From the NCBI GenBank assembly GCA_026545765.1, contig CM048844.1, positions 7,752,524 to 7,816,523 of the forward strand: a stretch of DNA of 64,000 nucleotides, in the 5' to 3' direction. Of this stretch, positions 49,588 through 61,267 are shown in pieces. A program made the translations under genes and the position numbers. The notes below the pieces were generated by a model. The model had not been told where the DNA came from. It saw only the letters and a list, made by a program, of their open reading frames with translations, and made no database searches. Position 1 is the stretch's first letter. Each line of letters begins with the position of its first letter. The stretch comes from Plantago major (taxonomy: Eukaryota; Streptophyta; Magnoliopsida; Lamiales; Plantaginaceae).

Positions 49588-49841
49588 TCATTTTAGTATT
49601 TGATGGATCATATGAATGACTCAAAATACTAAAATGTAGCATGTCCAGCTACTCTAATGTTTTTGTGTTATGGTATTTTAGTACTGAATGATAATATTAT
49701 ATATGTATTGATGATGCATATTGTGATAGAAATATTACATGATGCAAATGCAAAAAAAAAAAAAAAAAAAATTAATATTTTTTGTAGTGCCCTTGATGAA
49801 CTAATAAAGTTCATGTCAACGGCGATCATTTATCTTACTAT

Positions 49842-49980
49842 AAATCAAAATTTTCACTTTCAATTTCTGTGTCAAACCTCTCACTATTGTTCTGGTGCAA
49901 CCTTAAATGGGGTAAAATTGGAGATGGATTCTCAATCCTTGCAAAAGGGTGATTGCGATTGTAAAGCAATGGGCGACGTT
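49842..49980 (+). pseudogene. S-protein homologue fragment, frameshifted
   Basis: One frame gives NQNFHFQF, matching NQNFNFSF of the upstream gene. After a single-base shift the sequence continues SLLFWCNLKWGK, the LFWC(N/D)..WG core of the S1 family, then a stop. Only the central part of the domain remains. It probably arose by tandem duplication of the neighbouring gene, or it is an older family member now decayed. Confidence 0.75.
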
Positions 49981-50135
49981 AAGGGCCGGCAAATTTAATG
50001 TTTTTGTAGACTATCAACCGTCCCAAAACAAATGTCATGTTATGGGCACATAGGTTTAAAAGAAATGAAAAAATCGTAATAAAACTTAATTAGGAGCTTA
50101 TTTTGGCTAACAATTGCATAAACATTATATTTGTA
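49981..50135. other. Flank between SPH pseudogene and Helitron
   Basis: Short AT-rich flank. The last base before the Helitron 3' end is A on the + strand, i.e. T on the element's strand, as expected for an A^T target. Confidence 0.5.
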
Positions 50136-50402
50136 ACTAGTACTAACCCGTGGCGTTGCCACGGCATAGTTCACTTATGATGAAAAATGATAGTAGGATA
50201 CATACATATAAAGCAAAAGATAAAACTAATAAATCAGATTCAAGGTGAATATCGTTTTGAATTGTAAATAATAATTGAAATTAATGAATCTCAAACAGCA
50301 TCCGGATCTTCGTTAACTGCATAAAACATAGTGAACATTAGTTAATTAACTAAATAAAACAAATTGTAATATAATATTGAAGCTGTTATAAAAAAAAATA
50401 CC

Positions 50403-53400
50403 TCAAAGAGAGCTAAAAACCTCTTTATAGACTACGTTGGTTGTTGTATCGGTTGGATTACCTTCCTCATCAAGCGCTAACACCTTTAGCCCTTTCTTGC
50501 TCGTTACTCTCGAGTATGCCACATATAGCTGTCCATGACTGAAAACAGGGTTTGGAAGGTAGAGTCCAACATGAGAAGGTAATTGTCTCTGACTCTTGTT
50601 TATTGTCATGGCATAGCAAGCTGAAATAGAAAATTGTCTCCGCTGGAATCTAATAGGAAACTTAGTAAGATCAGAAAGTGTGAGTACCATTCGAGGTATG
50701 AAAACCTTTTTTCCAGCATTCTTTCCATGTATAGTCTTAGCCTCAAGAACATGTTTCCCAATTGCAGTGACAATCAATCTAGTACCGTTACATAGCTCAG
50801 CGGACTGGTCAATGTTCCTGAGGAGCATAATAGGAGTGTCGATCTTCAATCGGATTATGTGGTTTGGTATTCCAGATGCCTTAATAGTGTTTAGGAACTC
50901 AACGGAGTAAACATCTTCTCTATTTACGATGTCATCTTCATCGGGACAAATGGCATCTGAACTCTTGAACTCGGTGGCATCTCCAGGTAAAATGGACATT
51001 ATATAATCATTGACCTCGCGTACGATCTCATTAGTAGGAGCAAGAATAGCTCTATCTTGGAAATACCTACCATCACCGACATGGGATAATAAGTTTGGAT
51101 ATGTACTCTTAACGATCGCGTCGATTGGTGCACCGCTAGAACGGATCAACATGTCTTCGGGTATTTTGAATTCTTATCACCACCAATTTCACCATCTCCA
51201 ACTTTCAAAAGCCACTCCGCAAACTCTTTTATTGTCTCATTCTCGGATGGTGAGCTGCCAGACTGATTAGAAATAACATTATTAGTGCAGAATATAATAT
51301 AAATAAATACTATAGTCTTTAAATTGCATTAATTTGAATATAAATGAAAATTACTATGAAATGTAGAATAATACCTGCAGACGCATGTTCTTTGTAAGTT
51401 TAAGTACACGACATGGACTCCAAAGCTTCTTAGATGAGCAAGAGAGTCATGTACTATATCCTGCCTACTTCCCTTTGGTATTACCGGCAAGATTTGTCTG
51501 AAATCCCCACCAAATACGATAACCAATCCACCAAATGGCATGTTCAACTCACTGCCATTGGGACCTCTCATTACATCATTTAGGCTGCGATCAAGTGCCT
51601 CAAAGCAAAACCTATTGGTCATGGGAGCTTCATCCCAAATGATCAACTTGGTATTTTTCAACAGTTCTGTTAATTCGCTTCCAGGTGTAATTCTACTACA
51701 GACGGTAGTCTCGTCGACTTGCAATGGAATACTGAATCTTGAATGGGCTGTGCGGCCAATTGGAAGAAGAAGAGAAGCTATGCCACTCGATGCAACTAGT
51801 AGAACTATGTCACGTCTACCACGTAACGCAGAACATAATGTATTCCATAAGAATGTTTTTCCCGTACAACCATAACCGTATAGGAAAAAAACTCCACCAT
51901 TACCAGAATCAAAGGCATCCATAATAGTATGGTATACAGACCTGTGCTCATCAGTGAGACATGGATATAAACGATTGTGTTGCTCAATCATCTCATCAAC
52001 ATCATATGACATTTCCTCAACAATCAAATTATTCATGCCATTATTAATTACTGCATTGTCTGGCATGGACATACCTTCAATACCACTCAAGCTAAATCCA
52101 TTCCTTGCGAGTAACTTTCAATCTCAGCAAGAGCGAAATTCTTCAATTGTTCTTCACTAAGCTCCAGTTCTACATTTAATAAATGAGGGATGATGTTTAA
52201 ATACGATGGGTGATAAAAAATGAACAATATGAAAGAGATATTAATTTAAATAAATAATTAAATTTCATACCGGGGTTTTTCAATTTCCTATGCATCATAT
52301 ACTGGATTTCGTTCGATAAATACTCCCATGAGCTTTCCCATACATGCAGAGGCCTTGACATACTATCAGACTGAAGCAGAATAGCGAACAAATGTCGAAG
52401 GAAACATCCAGATCCCCAAAAACTGGCTTCCTTTATAGCATAAATGTACTCCTGGTCGTCATCGAGCAAGCCCAAAGCAAAACATGCATCGCGGTAAGTT
52501 GCATGAACAACACCATCAACCGTTCGCAAATCCTCAAAGCAAGTAGCACCCCTAATATGATTCAACATTATCCTTATGTAATAAAGAGGACCAGTCTTAA
52601 TTGGGACGTGATAAATTTGTCCGACTTTGTTGTTGAACTGCTTCCTATCTCTCCAAACCTTCAGTCTAGAATCCCACACGTAAAGTTTAGGGAACTCAGC
52701 ATACAGGTACTGACGTGCTTCTGGATGATGTTTGTTGAACTCCATCCATTTTAGGAATTTTGTCTCGGAAACTGTATGTTTTTCCAGCAGGTCAGTTATT
52801 AGGTCACCATCCTTAAATGTGATCGACTGTTCCCCCTCCATATGAAAGGATAAACGCTCGACGGGCGGGTCTCTATAATTAATATCATATCCCATAATAC
52901 GCCAGACGGCTTCACATGCAGATACATACCGGTAGTCGACATAATCCTTCACCTCATTATCCACAGTTATTTTGGCACCTATCATATCCACCCCTTTGTT
53001 GACGTACTTGAAGAGATATTTTATTGAATTGGACTTATTGCACCATTCAACATTAATGTGTGCCTGGTACTTCATCAATAGAAAGGGATTATGTGATACG
53101 ATGAACATGTGGAATTATATCAAATGAACTTAGTCGTGTTGATATAAAAACAAAAATAAAAAACGGTTAAACAATAACAGTATAATGAGATTTATTATTT
53201 AAATTAAATAATTTATGACTAAATGTACCTATTATCAATAAGCTTCCCGTTCTTCTCAATTGTGGCACCTGTATCACGCATCATGTATACCGGGTAGCCA
53301 TTGCCGTCAAATATGGTACGCTCATTAAAAGATTTTGGGAATTTCTTAGAGCATTCTTCCCATCATGCATGCACGGTGAGGTTGGATTCAATGGACCGCA

Positions 53401-55321
53401 CGGACCATGTACCATGTACTCAGATACGGCCTTGTACAACTCCGGGTAAAGTTCCTTGTCAGGTATCTCAGCGGATATGAACTCATCTATAGCATCTGCT
53501 GACATGTTTATGTCCCCTCGATCTACCCAGAGAAGAATATGTGCATGTGAGAGACCGCATTTCTGAAACTCAATGGTGTACACAACTACAAAATTCAAAA
53601 GATTACAACAATCAATAATAAATACAAATTAACTAAATAATAACATGCTATGAAAACAGAAACAAAAAAATAGTTCTATGATGAGTGATTACCTCCTATG
53701 GCCTTTCCAAAGACATTTTATGTTTTCAAATCCTTTATCAGATGATCCAACTTCATCTTGAAGATGCGACTCAATACATCAGGTCTATCCTCGGGACGCA
53801 GACCTTTAGACTCCACCTAACGTGTGATCTTAGGCCATTTCGGATTGCGTGTGAAAGTGATGAAGAGTTCAGGATAGCCTATACTCTTGCAGATGGCCAT
53901 TGTGTCTTGGAAGTTCTGAACCATATATCTGGGACCTCCAACAAAAGAAGATGGCAACACAAATCGTTTACCAACATTTCCGGTAAGATCATTTGGATCT
54001 ATATCACCTGTTCTTATGGCATCATCAAGGGACTTATAGTTATCGGATCTCAATAATGGTTGGTTCCTCATCACGAATGAAAGCCTCTGAGATTCCATCA
54101 TAATGTAATCATCTACTATGAACTGCTAGAACAATTTCCTATTGAGTAGTATGGTCTGTGCTTCATTGGCACGATCAAAAATCCAAAAAGACAAAAACTC
54201 CTTGATAGTAACCTTGTGCCTAACACCTTTTGACTTATCAGTGTGCATAATCTCCATATGATATCCATCTTCACCATATGAGAAAAGTAGGGGATATTGC
54301 ATTGGAAGGTAGCTCGGATGCAATTCAGAAAAATCCTCTTAAAATCTCCTTGTTTAGGCTCCAGAATAATATCACGGGGATCCATGTCATACTCCTTGTT
54401 ACCTTCATAAGTAAATTTATAAAGTTAGTTAATTTATAATATAGAAATAGCACATACATGTTTATATATATCACGATCTTATCTAACGAAGACTGGCATT
54501 AGAGCAAACATACCAACAATTAATGCAACTACTTCAGAACATGTTGGTAGATTGTACCCGTCCATCACGTGATCTCCTTCCAATAAGACATAGTTTCACA
54601 TTCATGTCAGCACTCTCCTTGAAACGATCGGCAGCCATACAAAAATTTTTGGCAATTGGATTTTCCGCATCTATCATGTCCTTTAGATCATCAACAATAG
54701 ATGGATCTACAGCAGCAGTACTTTTTGATCTACAAATAAGATTTTTTTTTTCTCAACATGAGCTATCAACTTATATGCATATTGTAATAAAAATGTATAT
54801 ATAGAATTAACTAAATCAATAACATTGCATGAAGTAGAGATATCACACCGAACAACATCAATTCTATCTTTAGTTTCATCCTCTCCGCAATACATATAAA
54901 GCTGTGAAAATTTAGGAGTTTCGCCTTCATCTGGAAACAAACTACCAAGCCTATGATAATTATTTCCACCAAGCCTGTATGTATAAGGACCACTCCCATT
55001 GTTGACTGAATTGTATTGTATACCACCCATCGAAGTAAATACATACATCATGTTGTAAGCTCTTATGTGCTCAATATAATTTCTACTCTTAATATGCCTA
55101 TTTTGCAAAAGATCACTTAGGAGACGCGGAGGTTGCCTGAGAGTAGGTAACTGTATTTTACCACGACTACAACACAAACCAAATTATGCATTGCTCAATG
55201 GAGTATTTTTTATCCTCTCGTCGAACCACATAAGTGCACCACAAAATTTACAGGCATATGTAGGATCAGTCATATCTTGATATGCTACATGATGATAATT
55301 ATAAATATGATTAATAAAGAT

Positions 55322-55367
<46 letters not shown>

Positions 55368-55862
55368 TGCAAATATACATAACCATGGTAATAGATGATT
55401 ACCTACTACTGAGATGCCAATATTCATATCCTTCTTGTCTTGTCTTGCTTTCGTTGCTCTCTTTCGTGAATTCTTATTTTTCTCAGCAGTTGAGGGCTCT
55501 TCAGGAACATCCCTTCGCAAATTTTGGGTATATTTATCGAGTAGATGTTCTATTTGCTTATCCGCAAGTGGTATTGATTGTTCGACATTTAGAGGCACTG
55601 GAATTTCTGAATCATAAAAAATGCGCTTGTTAGGTATATTTGAAGACCCTTCATCCCATCAATACAAAATATATAGATGTAATCACTTGATCAAATAAAA
55701 AAAATAAAAAAACCCAAAATCGATATACTTACTATATCCTCTGGAATCTTCATGGTACAGGAAATAATCAAACGGATTTGACTTGAGATGCCGTCTCATT
55801 GTTAGAGTAAATCTCCGGTTCATTTTATTGAACCTGGTAACAACCTTGTAATCTTCATTCAT
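50403..55862 (-). pseudogene. Helitron Rep-helicase (RepHel), decayed
   Basis: Minus-strand exons and frames together spell a Helitron replication protein. There is a zinc-finger-like YACKFCGALMWFDER at ~55.2 kb, then NMMYVFTSMGG, GPYTYRLGGNNYHRLGSLFP and PKFSQLYMY. The HUH-type Rep follows, with GLSHAHILLW (~53.55 kb) and the Tyr motif IKYLFKYVNKG (~53.0 kb). The PIF1-like SF1 helicase has Walker A GYGCTGKT, Walker B LIIWDEAPM, VFGGDFRQILPVIPKG and a C-terminal AYSRV. Breaks seen: a one-base loss near 53365 after CMHDGK, a frameshift near 51165 before the last helicase frame, Cys for Gly in Walker A, and Arg for Gly in the SQ(G/R)Q motif. It once drove rolling-circle transposition and is now very likely inactive. 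Confidence 0.88.
55329..55366. repeat. (TG)n microsatellite
   Basis: ATATATATATGTGTGTGTGT continuing for about 18 TG units inside the Helitron gene region. Confidence 0.95.
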
Positions 55863-56190
55863 ATTCCCTAGGTAGAATATATAAATGTGCGAATATAATT
55901 AGAACAAATTTCATGTGAGGGCATAAATTTATTATTAATACATCATATCAACTTACTTGATGACTGCTTCAAATCGGGCGATGAAATATCCATGGAAATT
56001 TACTTTGTAACTTGATGTAGAACATCTCGACCAATAGTTAGTTACTTACCGGGTCTAACAGATGTAGAGCTCTCAGGAACGTCGTTGATACCTCCAGGAG
56101 TGATGAAACGGTGTCCATGCACTATAATGATATTAGTACAATCAAACATACTAAAACTATTAAAAAATTGAATATTGCTGAGAAATACAC

Positions 56191-56723
56191 ATGATCTTTG
56201 TGTCCCCTTATACGATCTAGTAAAAACTCCATATTTGTAAATGACAAATGATCAAAGACGTCCCCCTGAATACAAAGATATTATGCAACGTTAATAAAAG
56301 TAACTGAAACAAAATAACATATATAACTAATCTAAAAATGTCATATCACCACTAACATTCGGATATATGCTTCTGGATTTTTTGCATTGAGACAACGGTT
56401 CATGAATATAGTCTCATGAGACATTGGTGTTTTATATGCAATACGTGGACACAAAGCATAGTTAATTCGTGAATAGAATCTTGGGTATTTGTAGATAGTC
56501 GAGAACTTCTTTGCTCTGTATAATACAAAACATTAAATCAGTATAAGACAGTAAAATAAGATCTCGGGTTGTATACATATATAGTACTTACATTTGCATG
56601 ACCACGTCAAAATTCGACATGCTCGATATGGCTACCAAAAAACATGATATACATTTGCAACTCCTCTGGTAACATGGAGAACATGGAGAACGATGTTACT
56701 TTTTCGTGCTTGGGATGTTTCAT
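56191..56723 (-). pseudogene. F-box module (At2g35280-like), frameshifted, upstream of RepHel
   Basis: Three exon-like pieces. About 56580-56723 reads MKHPKHEKVTSFSM..SMLPEELQMYIMFF and, after a one-base shift, VAISSMSNFDVVMQM before a GTAAGT donor. 56353-56515 contains IFMNRCLNAKNPEAYIRML. 56191-56265 contains GDVFDHLSFTNMEFLLDRIR. LPEEL..I..(x)VAS.S is an F-box start. FMNRCLNAKNPEA is the signature of the At2g35280/At1g67623-type F-box family (usually FLNRC..AGNPEA). The frameshift in the F-box marks it as a pseudogene. It is directly upstream of the Helitron Rep gene and in the same orientation, so the two could share a transcript. Confidence 0.7.
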
Positions 56724-57111
56724 GGTGGATGATTATGCGAGAGACTTATGGAATCCGAGATAGAGGGCAATGGGGACTGTTTACAAGCGTGTCACATACA
56801 CGAATGAAGAAGTTGTTAATGAATGGAATGTAAAATGATAATTGGGATTCTAATCTACAATATTTAGAAGTAATCGGATTATATGTGTTTGTTTATACTA
56901 TATAATTGATTAGGCTTATGTGGATAATACTATGAAGGCAAAAATCGACCTTATGAAATGATGAGATTTTTTAGTTGAGAGTTGAGGAGTAACTGGATAG
57001 CAAATACATGTGAGAATTTAACAACGATGGATTTGTTGACCTAATAGGTGTGCATATAAACATTCATATATATGCATTAATTAATTTTAATTAAATATTG
57101 ACACTACAAAA

Positions 57112-57408
57112 CATTTGATCTAATTCGACTCTTAAAAAGAGTCGTATCATGTATATAAGAGTGATATTTAAAAATTATGACTCTTAATAAGTGACACGAA
57201 TTTTAAAGGGGTCGCAAAAGGAGTGCGTCGTATTTTAGTTTAAAGTACAAATTAAGAGTCGTAATTTTATAATTACGACTCAAAATTAGAAGTCGTATTT
57301 TTTTTGCCTTCTTTGAGTTAATTTTAAGGCCTTTTTTAGTTCATTTTTACGACTCTTATAAAGAGTCGACTAATTTATAAGTCGTATTAGATCAAATATC
57401 TTGTAGTG
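57112..57408. mobile_element. Miniature CACTA element
   Basis: 297 bp with CACTACAAAACATTTGATCT at the left and AGATCAAATATCTTGTAGTG at the right. It is flanked on each side by TGA (57109-57111, 57409-57411), the 3-bp target duplication of CACTA/En-Spm. Subterminal GACTCTTA / TAAGAGTC motifs repeat in both orientations, as for transposase binding. It has no ORF and is inserted between the two F-box modules of the Helitron. Confidence 0.93.
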
Positions 57409-57628
57409 TGAGTTGCCACGAATTTATAATCATCTATATAGATATGTCATTCGTAATCATATATTTTCAAGTATGTCATTCGTAATCATATATTTTCAAG
57501 TATGTATTTTTTAGTGATATGAATTTTATATATTGGAGGGAAAGTGGTAGCTAATTTTGTCCAGGAACACAATAGTATAATGCAACTTCGAAATGACACT
57601 ATAACATTTATAAAAGAAAGGGAACATT

Positions 57629-58555
57629 TTATTTAAAACGTAATAAAACATTACAATATAATCTGGAAGAAATCAAACTCGAAAAGTACTTATAATAAAA
57701 TGAACTTCTCACGACATGCATTCCATCAGTAGCGGAAAAACATATATCAGCCTCTATATAAAGGACCTCGATATCAGCCACACATCTGGGACACTGCGGA
57801 GCGGCTGCTATGAGAATTTTGATATGGTCAATTAATTTATCATCGTCAATAACACAGAACTTAGGGATCTTTAAGAAATTTGGATTCTTAAATACCAATC
57901 TCTTCAGCCTCATACTTAGCTCCCATCTAGATTGATTAAAATCGAAATCGCTTTTTGCTGCTTCCTTTTGCTCTGACAGACCTAAGATCCCTTCTTCTTG
58001 ATAATTCGGATTGACATTGAACAACTTAACGAAATTCAAACAATACTGTGCCTGGTGATGTTTAGACAGCACTGCAACTTTCATTTATTGCAATGCATCG
58101 TCTGCTTTTTCTTCAACACATAATTTTTTCCTGCCATAGAGTAAACAGTCAGGTAATTATACATAATGATGCATCCATGAAGATCATATACTCGAAAATA
58201 AAATTGAGTGAGAATATAGAATTTACTAACCAAGGATTTACGACATGTACCGGATTATTTGCATCATATAGGACGTCTAGAACTAATTCTGGAATTTTAG
58301 TCCATGCATGAATACGTATCGACTTCAGAACATGTTTACTCATCCCAAGCTTATTCATGAGAGGACAACTAATTCAATAAAATGAAAACAACAATGTCAT
58401 ATTTGATAGGTAAATATAAAAATGGGGTTGAAAGTCAGAAATGATAAGTACCTCACAACACAATTTGCCCAATCAACAACTGAATTAGATGCTACTGAAC
58501 CAAGTATGTTAACAATGACACCATCGGGGAGTTCAAGAATGAACTGGCGTTTCAT
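57629..58555 (-). pseudogene. F-box protein, At2g35280-like, with in-frame stop
   Basis: Exon 1 (58452-58555): MKRQFILELPDGVIVNILGS and VASNSVVDWANC, an F-box. Exon 2 (58231-58368): CPLMNKLGMSKHVLKSIRIH through NNPVHVVNPW. Exon 3 (from 58130 down): WKKLCVEEKADDALQ, then a TAA stop at 58085-58087, and in the same frame MKVAVLSKHHQAQYCLNFVK and NPNYQEEGILGLSEQKEAA. The part after the stop matches the Sel1/TPR-like repeat of the family (LK.AA..GH.EAQY..), so the TAA is a premature stop inside the original gene. The tail IAAAPQCPRC could be the usual Cys-rich end. F-box proteins act as SCF ubiquitin-ligase adaptors; this copy is probably not functional. It is cargo within the Helitron limits. Confidence 0.72.
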
Positions 58556-58740
58556 CTTACTTAGTTTCTTTGCATAATTGACGTTAAGGTGGATAGACTA
58601 ATTTTCTTTCTCTTCGTAATATCAATACAGATTTGATATAAAATGGACTGATAAATAGTGTGAATATGCAAGGACTAAGTTTCAAATACATGGAGACTTC
58701 GCATTTGCTGGGCTGGGTCAGGATGAAGACTGACAATATA

Positions 58741-58745
58741 TACAT

Positions 58746-58822
<77 letters not shown>
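58741..58822. repeat. (TA)n microsatellite
   Basis: About 35-40 TA units; length in assembly is unreliable. The Ile/Tyr-rich open frame through it is an artefact. Confidence 0.95.
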
Positions 58823-58827
<5 letters not shown>

Positions 58828-59130
58828 CGTATATTAGTTAAACCACGGAATATGTGGACTATGGGTATCTTCCTGTAACAAACATAATTGACTTGGGTAG
58901 ATAATGATGGGAATTTGAAGAATATTTCAATTTAAAAATCCATATAAGTAGGGAAACATAACAACCATTATTTGATTAGCAGTGAATTGAGCCTGTTGTG
59001 TAATCTTCTTTTCAAATATAGGCTGATAAAAAATTCATTTTTTCTTGGCTTGGTTTTGCTACCTAGGATTTTTGCTTATGTGACACATCTCTTCTTTCAT
59101 TTAGATCATCACTTTTATCATATATATAGA

Positions 59131-60207
59131 TGAGACAAATATAAATGAAATACGATATATTTGTAGTACAGATGTAGTGCATTTTATAACGGGAAATTAA
59201 GGTTAAAATAAAGTGATTAAATTAAAACTTAAATTGGTTTTGCATAGTCTCATTTTCAAATATAGTGTTTCAATTGAATGACTAATGTTTCGTCTTAAAT
59301 TAATATGAATGATTCAAGTAAATTTTATAATGTGTGACATTAGAATTTAGATGTGTAAATTTTTAAATAATTTGTTTAAGTTAATTCCAAATCATCGTTT
59401 TCCAACGTTTATAAATCATTCCATAGAAACTAATTGAATTTTATAGAATCTACTAAAATATAAAAATTATTAAAAAATAATTGTTTAAGTGGAAACAATA
59501 GATAACCAGCATAACAATTTTGAACAAAACTTACAAATGAAAATATAGCAATAAAACTTTACTTTTGGCTTATTTTGGTTTACGGTTGCATTTGTTATAT
59601 TAATGTTATGATTTAAGTGCTCAATTAGGTTAATTAACCAAGTTAATTAATGACATTTTATATAGCTAATAGTTGTTTACTTGTTCGTATACAAAAGGTG
59701 GGCCCATCTAAGCAGAGGGCCTCTCCTTGCATAGGTTCAGATCCGGCCCTGGCAACATTATATATAAGTACAAGGAACAAAATAATATTTGTGGCAAGGT
59801 TAGTGCATACATGAATCTAAGCAGATGCATTTGTATATCCAGTTTAACCAAATAAAAGTAAGGGCATTCATGTGATTTTAGAATTCGGAAACAACAAAAA
59901 TGTAATGCATTATAACTCTTGAAAGCAGCCAAAATTGGATCACGTATACAGTAAATCCATGGATTTTCCATAAATCTGAAGCAAAAAGATACTACTAGTA
60001 AAAGGATTATGTACAATCATATCTGAATTCTGACGGATGATGAAGTAAAGATGGATTCATCTTATTAGCAAAACCCATAACAAGTTTTGAGTTGAATTAA
60101 TCGGTGGTCATGAGCGCAAGTACGACTGACCAGGATGTGCAGGCTACTTCACTGACATTTAATTAGCACTGGAGCTCGACATTGCATGCTGCCAATCAAA
60201 CACTTCA
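59131..60207. other. Intergenic, with a possible transposon end near 59.75 kb
   Basis: At ~59752, read on the minus strand, CCAGGGCCGGATCTGAACC resembles the terminal sequence of a common plant TIR transposon type (CAGGGCCGG start). No partner end was found. The rest is AT-rich and includes the 3' UTR of COX16 on the right. Confidence 0.4.
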
Positions 60208-61129
60208 CTAGGTCTCGCTCGGCCTTGGGATTTTCTTATAATCGAAATTTTCTATGTCGTACTTTTGTTGTAAAGCCTGCAAGGGAACACGTATAAATAA
60301 AGATTTCCAAATGTGTCCCGGTGTAAAGTAGATAGCATTAATGTTACCTTCAGCTCTTCCTCCAGCGAAATATTTTTTGGATTATACTGCACAGGTCCAG
60401 TTATGGAAAGTGCTTTTTTAGCCTCGAGAATTTCCCATTCCCGGTCATCTTTCACTTTAGCAATATCCTTGCTGAAACAGTGATTTTGCACTATCAGATT
60501 TGAAAACAAAACAAGCAGACAGAGCTATATCTCTCATGCATTAACATCCAAAGCAGTAGCACTTGATGTGAGGTTAACTGTTGAGAGCATACACACTTGA
60601 CATCATTCACTTGAATCAAAATCAGACACAACGCACCACACACTGCATCATTGAACACTGAAATACAGTTCCTATCTTACATTTGCATGGGATTGACAAC
60701 ATAAAACTCTTCATAACATAAATTGCTCAAGTGAACCACTCTGTCTTCACATCCGATCTTACCACAAACCAAGAAATCTAATCTCTCTTTTTAAGACAAA
60801 TACTATGTAAAAAAATTAAGCTAAAAGCATCATTTAAAATAGTTTATTGGTGACCTTCCTAACCACCAGTAGTCACATACAGATCTCAAAGACATTTAGA
60901 AAAAACAAAAGCAACAAGTAAAAAAGACTAACCTGCCTTGCAATAGCTGGCCAAGCCCAAGTGCACCAAGCACAGTCAACGAGATCATTGGCAGACCATA
61001 TCTAACAAATGGTGATCTCCTCCCCCAACGTTTGAATCTCGGAGCCGAATGCTGAGAACTGGCAGTTGATGAAGCCACTCCACCATCGACCTTCTTTGGT
61101 TGATGTGTTGCAGTATGAACAGTTGTCAT
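60208..61129 (-). CDS. COX16: Cytochrome c oxidase assembly protein COX16
   Basis: 129-residue mitochondrial inner-membrane protein; exons 60933-61129, 60348-60471 and 60208-60276 join in phase. A Ser/Gln-rich N-terminus is followed by [17 protein letters not shown] and one membrane span (~41-61). The COX16 signature follows ([46 protein letters not shown]). The family assists assembly of complex IV (copper-site maturation of COX2 and joining of COX1/COX2 modules, from yeast and human work). A splice acceptor (TTTTGCAG) lies two bases before the start codon, so the leader is split. The hAT insertion at 61268 lies only 138 bp upstream, in the presumed leader intron or promoter. Confidence 0.93.
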
Positions 61130-61267
61130 TTCTGCAAAACAAAACTATTTATCAATGTCACAGTTCCAATGATCAATCCACATGAACAATAAGGAAATTG
61201 CAAAATCACTACTGCACTGCACGATTAAGTATTGAGCTCATTCAAAGCACAAAGGCATCAGATTATC
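61130..61267 (-). promoter_or_regulatory. COX16 leader intron or proximal promoter, up to the hAT insertion
   Basis: 138 bp between the COX16 start and the hAT. It contains the acceptor at 61132/61131 and ends in AGATTATC (61260-61267), the left half of the hAT target duplication. Confidence 0.5.

Larger units (their letters stand above)
50136..59130 (-). mobile_element. Helitron, ~9.0 kb, with both termini and F-box cargo
   Basis: The 3' end (minus strand) reads a CCGTGGCAACGCCACGG hairpin, GTTAGTA, CTAGT, followed by host T. The proposed 5' end at 59130 reads TCTATATATATGATAAAAGT, the TC start and AAAAGTG-like context seen in plant Helitrons, preceded by host A. Between them, in order from the 5' end, lie an F-box pseudogene (57629-58555), a CACTA mini-element (57112-57408), a second F-box module (56191-56723) and a decayed Rep-helicase gene (50403-55862). 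The 3' end is firm; the 5' end is inferred from motif, flanking base and gene content. Confidence 0.72.

Noticed and set aside
58660-58878. 72-codon ORF through the (TA)n tract
   Set aside because: The Ile/Tyr alternation is a repeat artefact.
59791-59798. GTGGCAAG, the same 8 bases that precede hAT copy 1 (2541-2548), as a possible far target duplication for a hAT-bounded macro-transposon
   Set aside because: It is not adjacent to any hAT end in the right orientation (the nearest transposon-like end is ~40 bp away), and one chance match of an 8-mer is expected in a window of this size.
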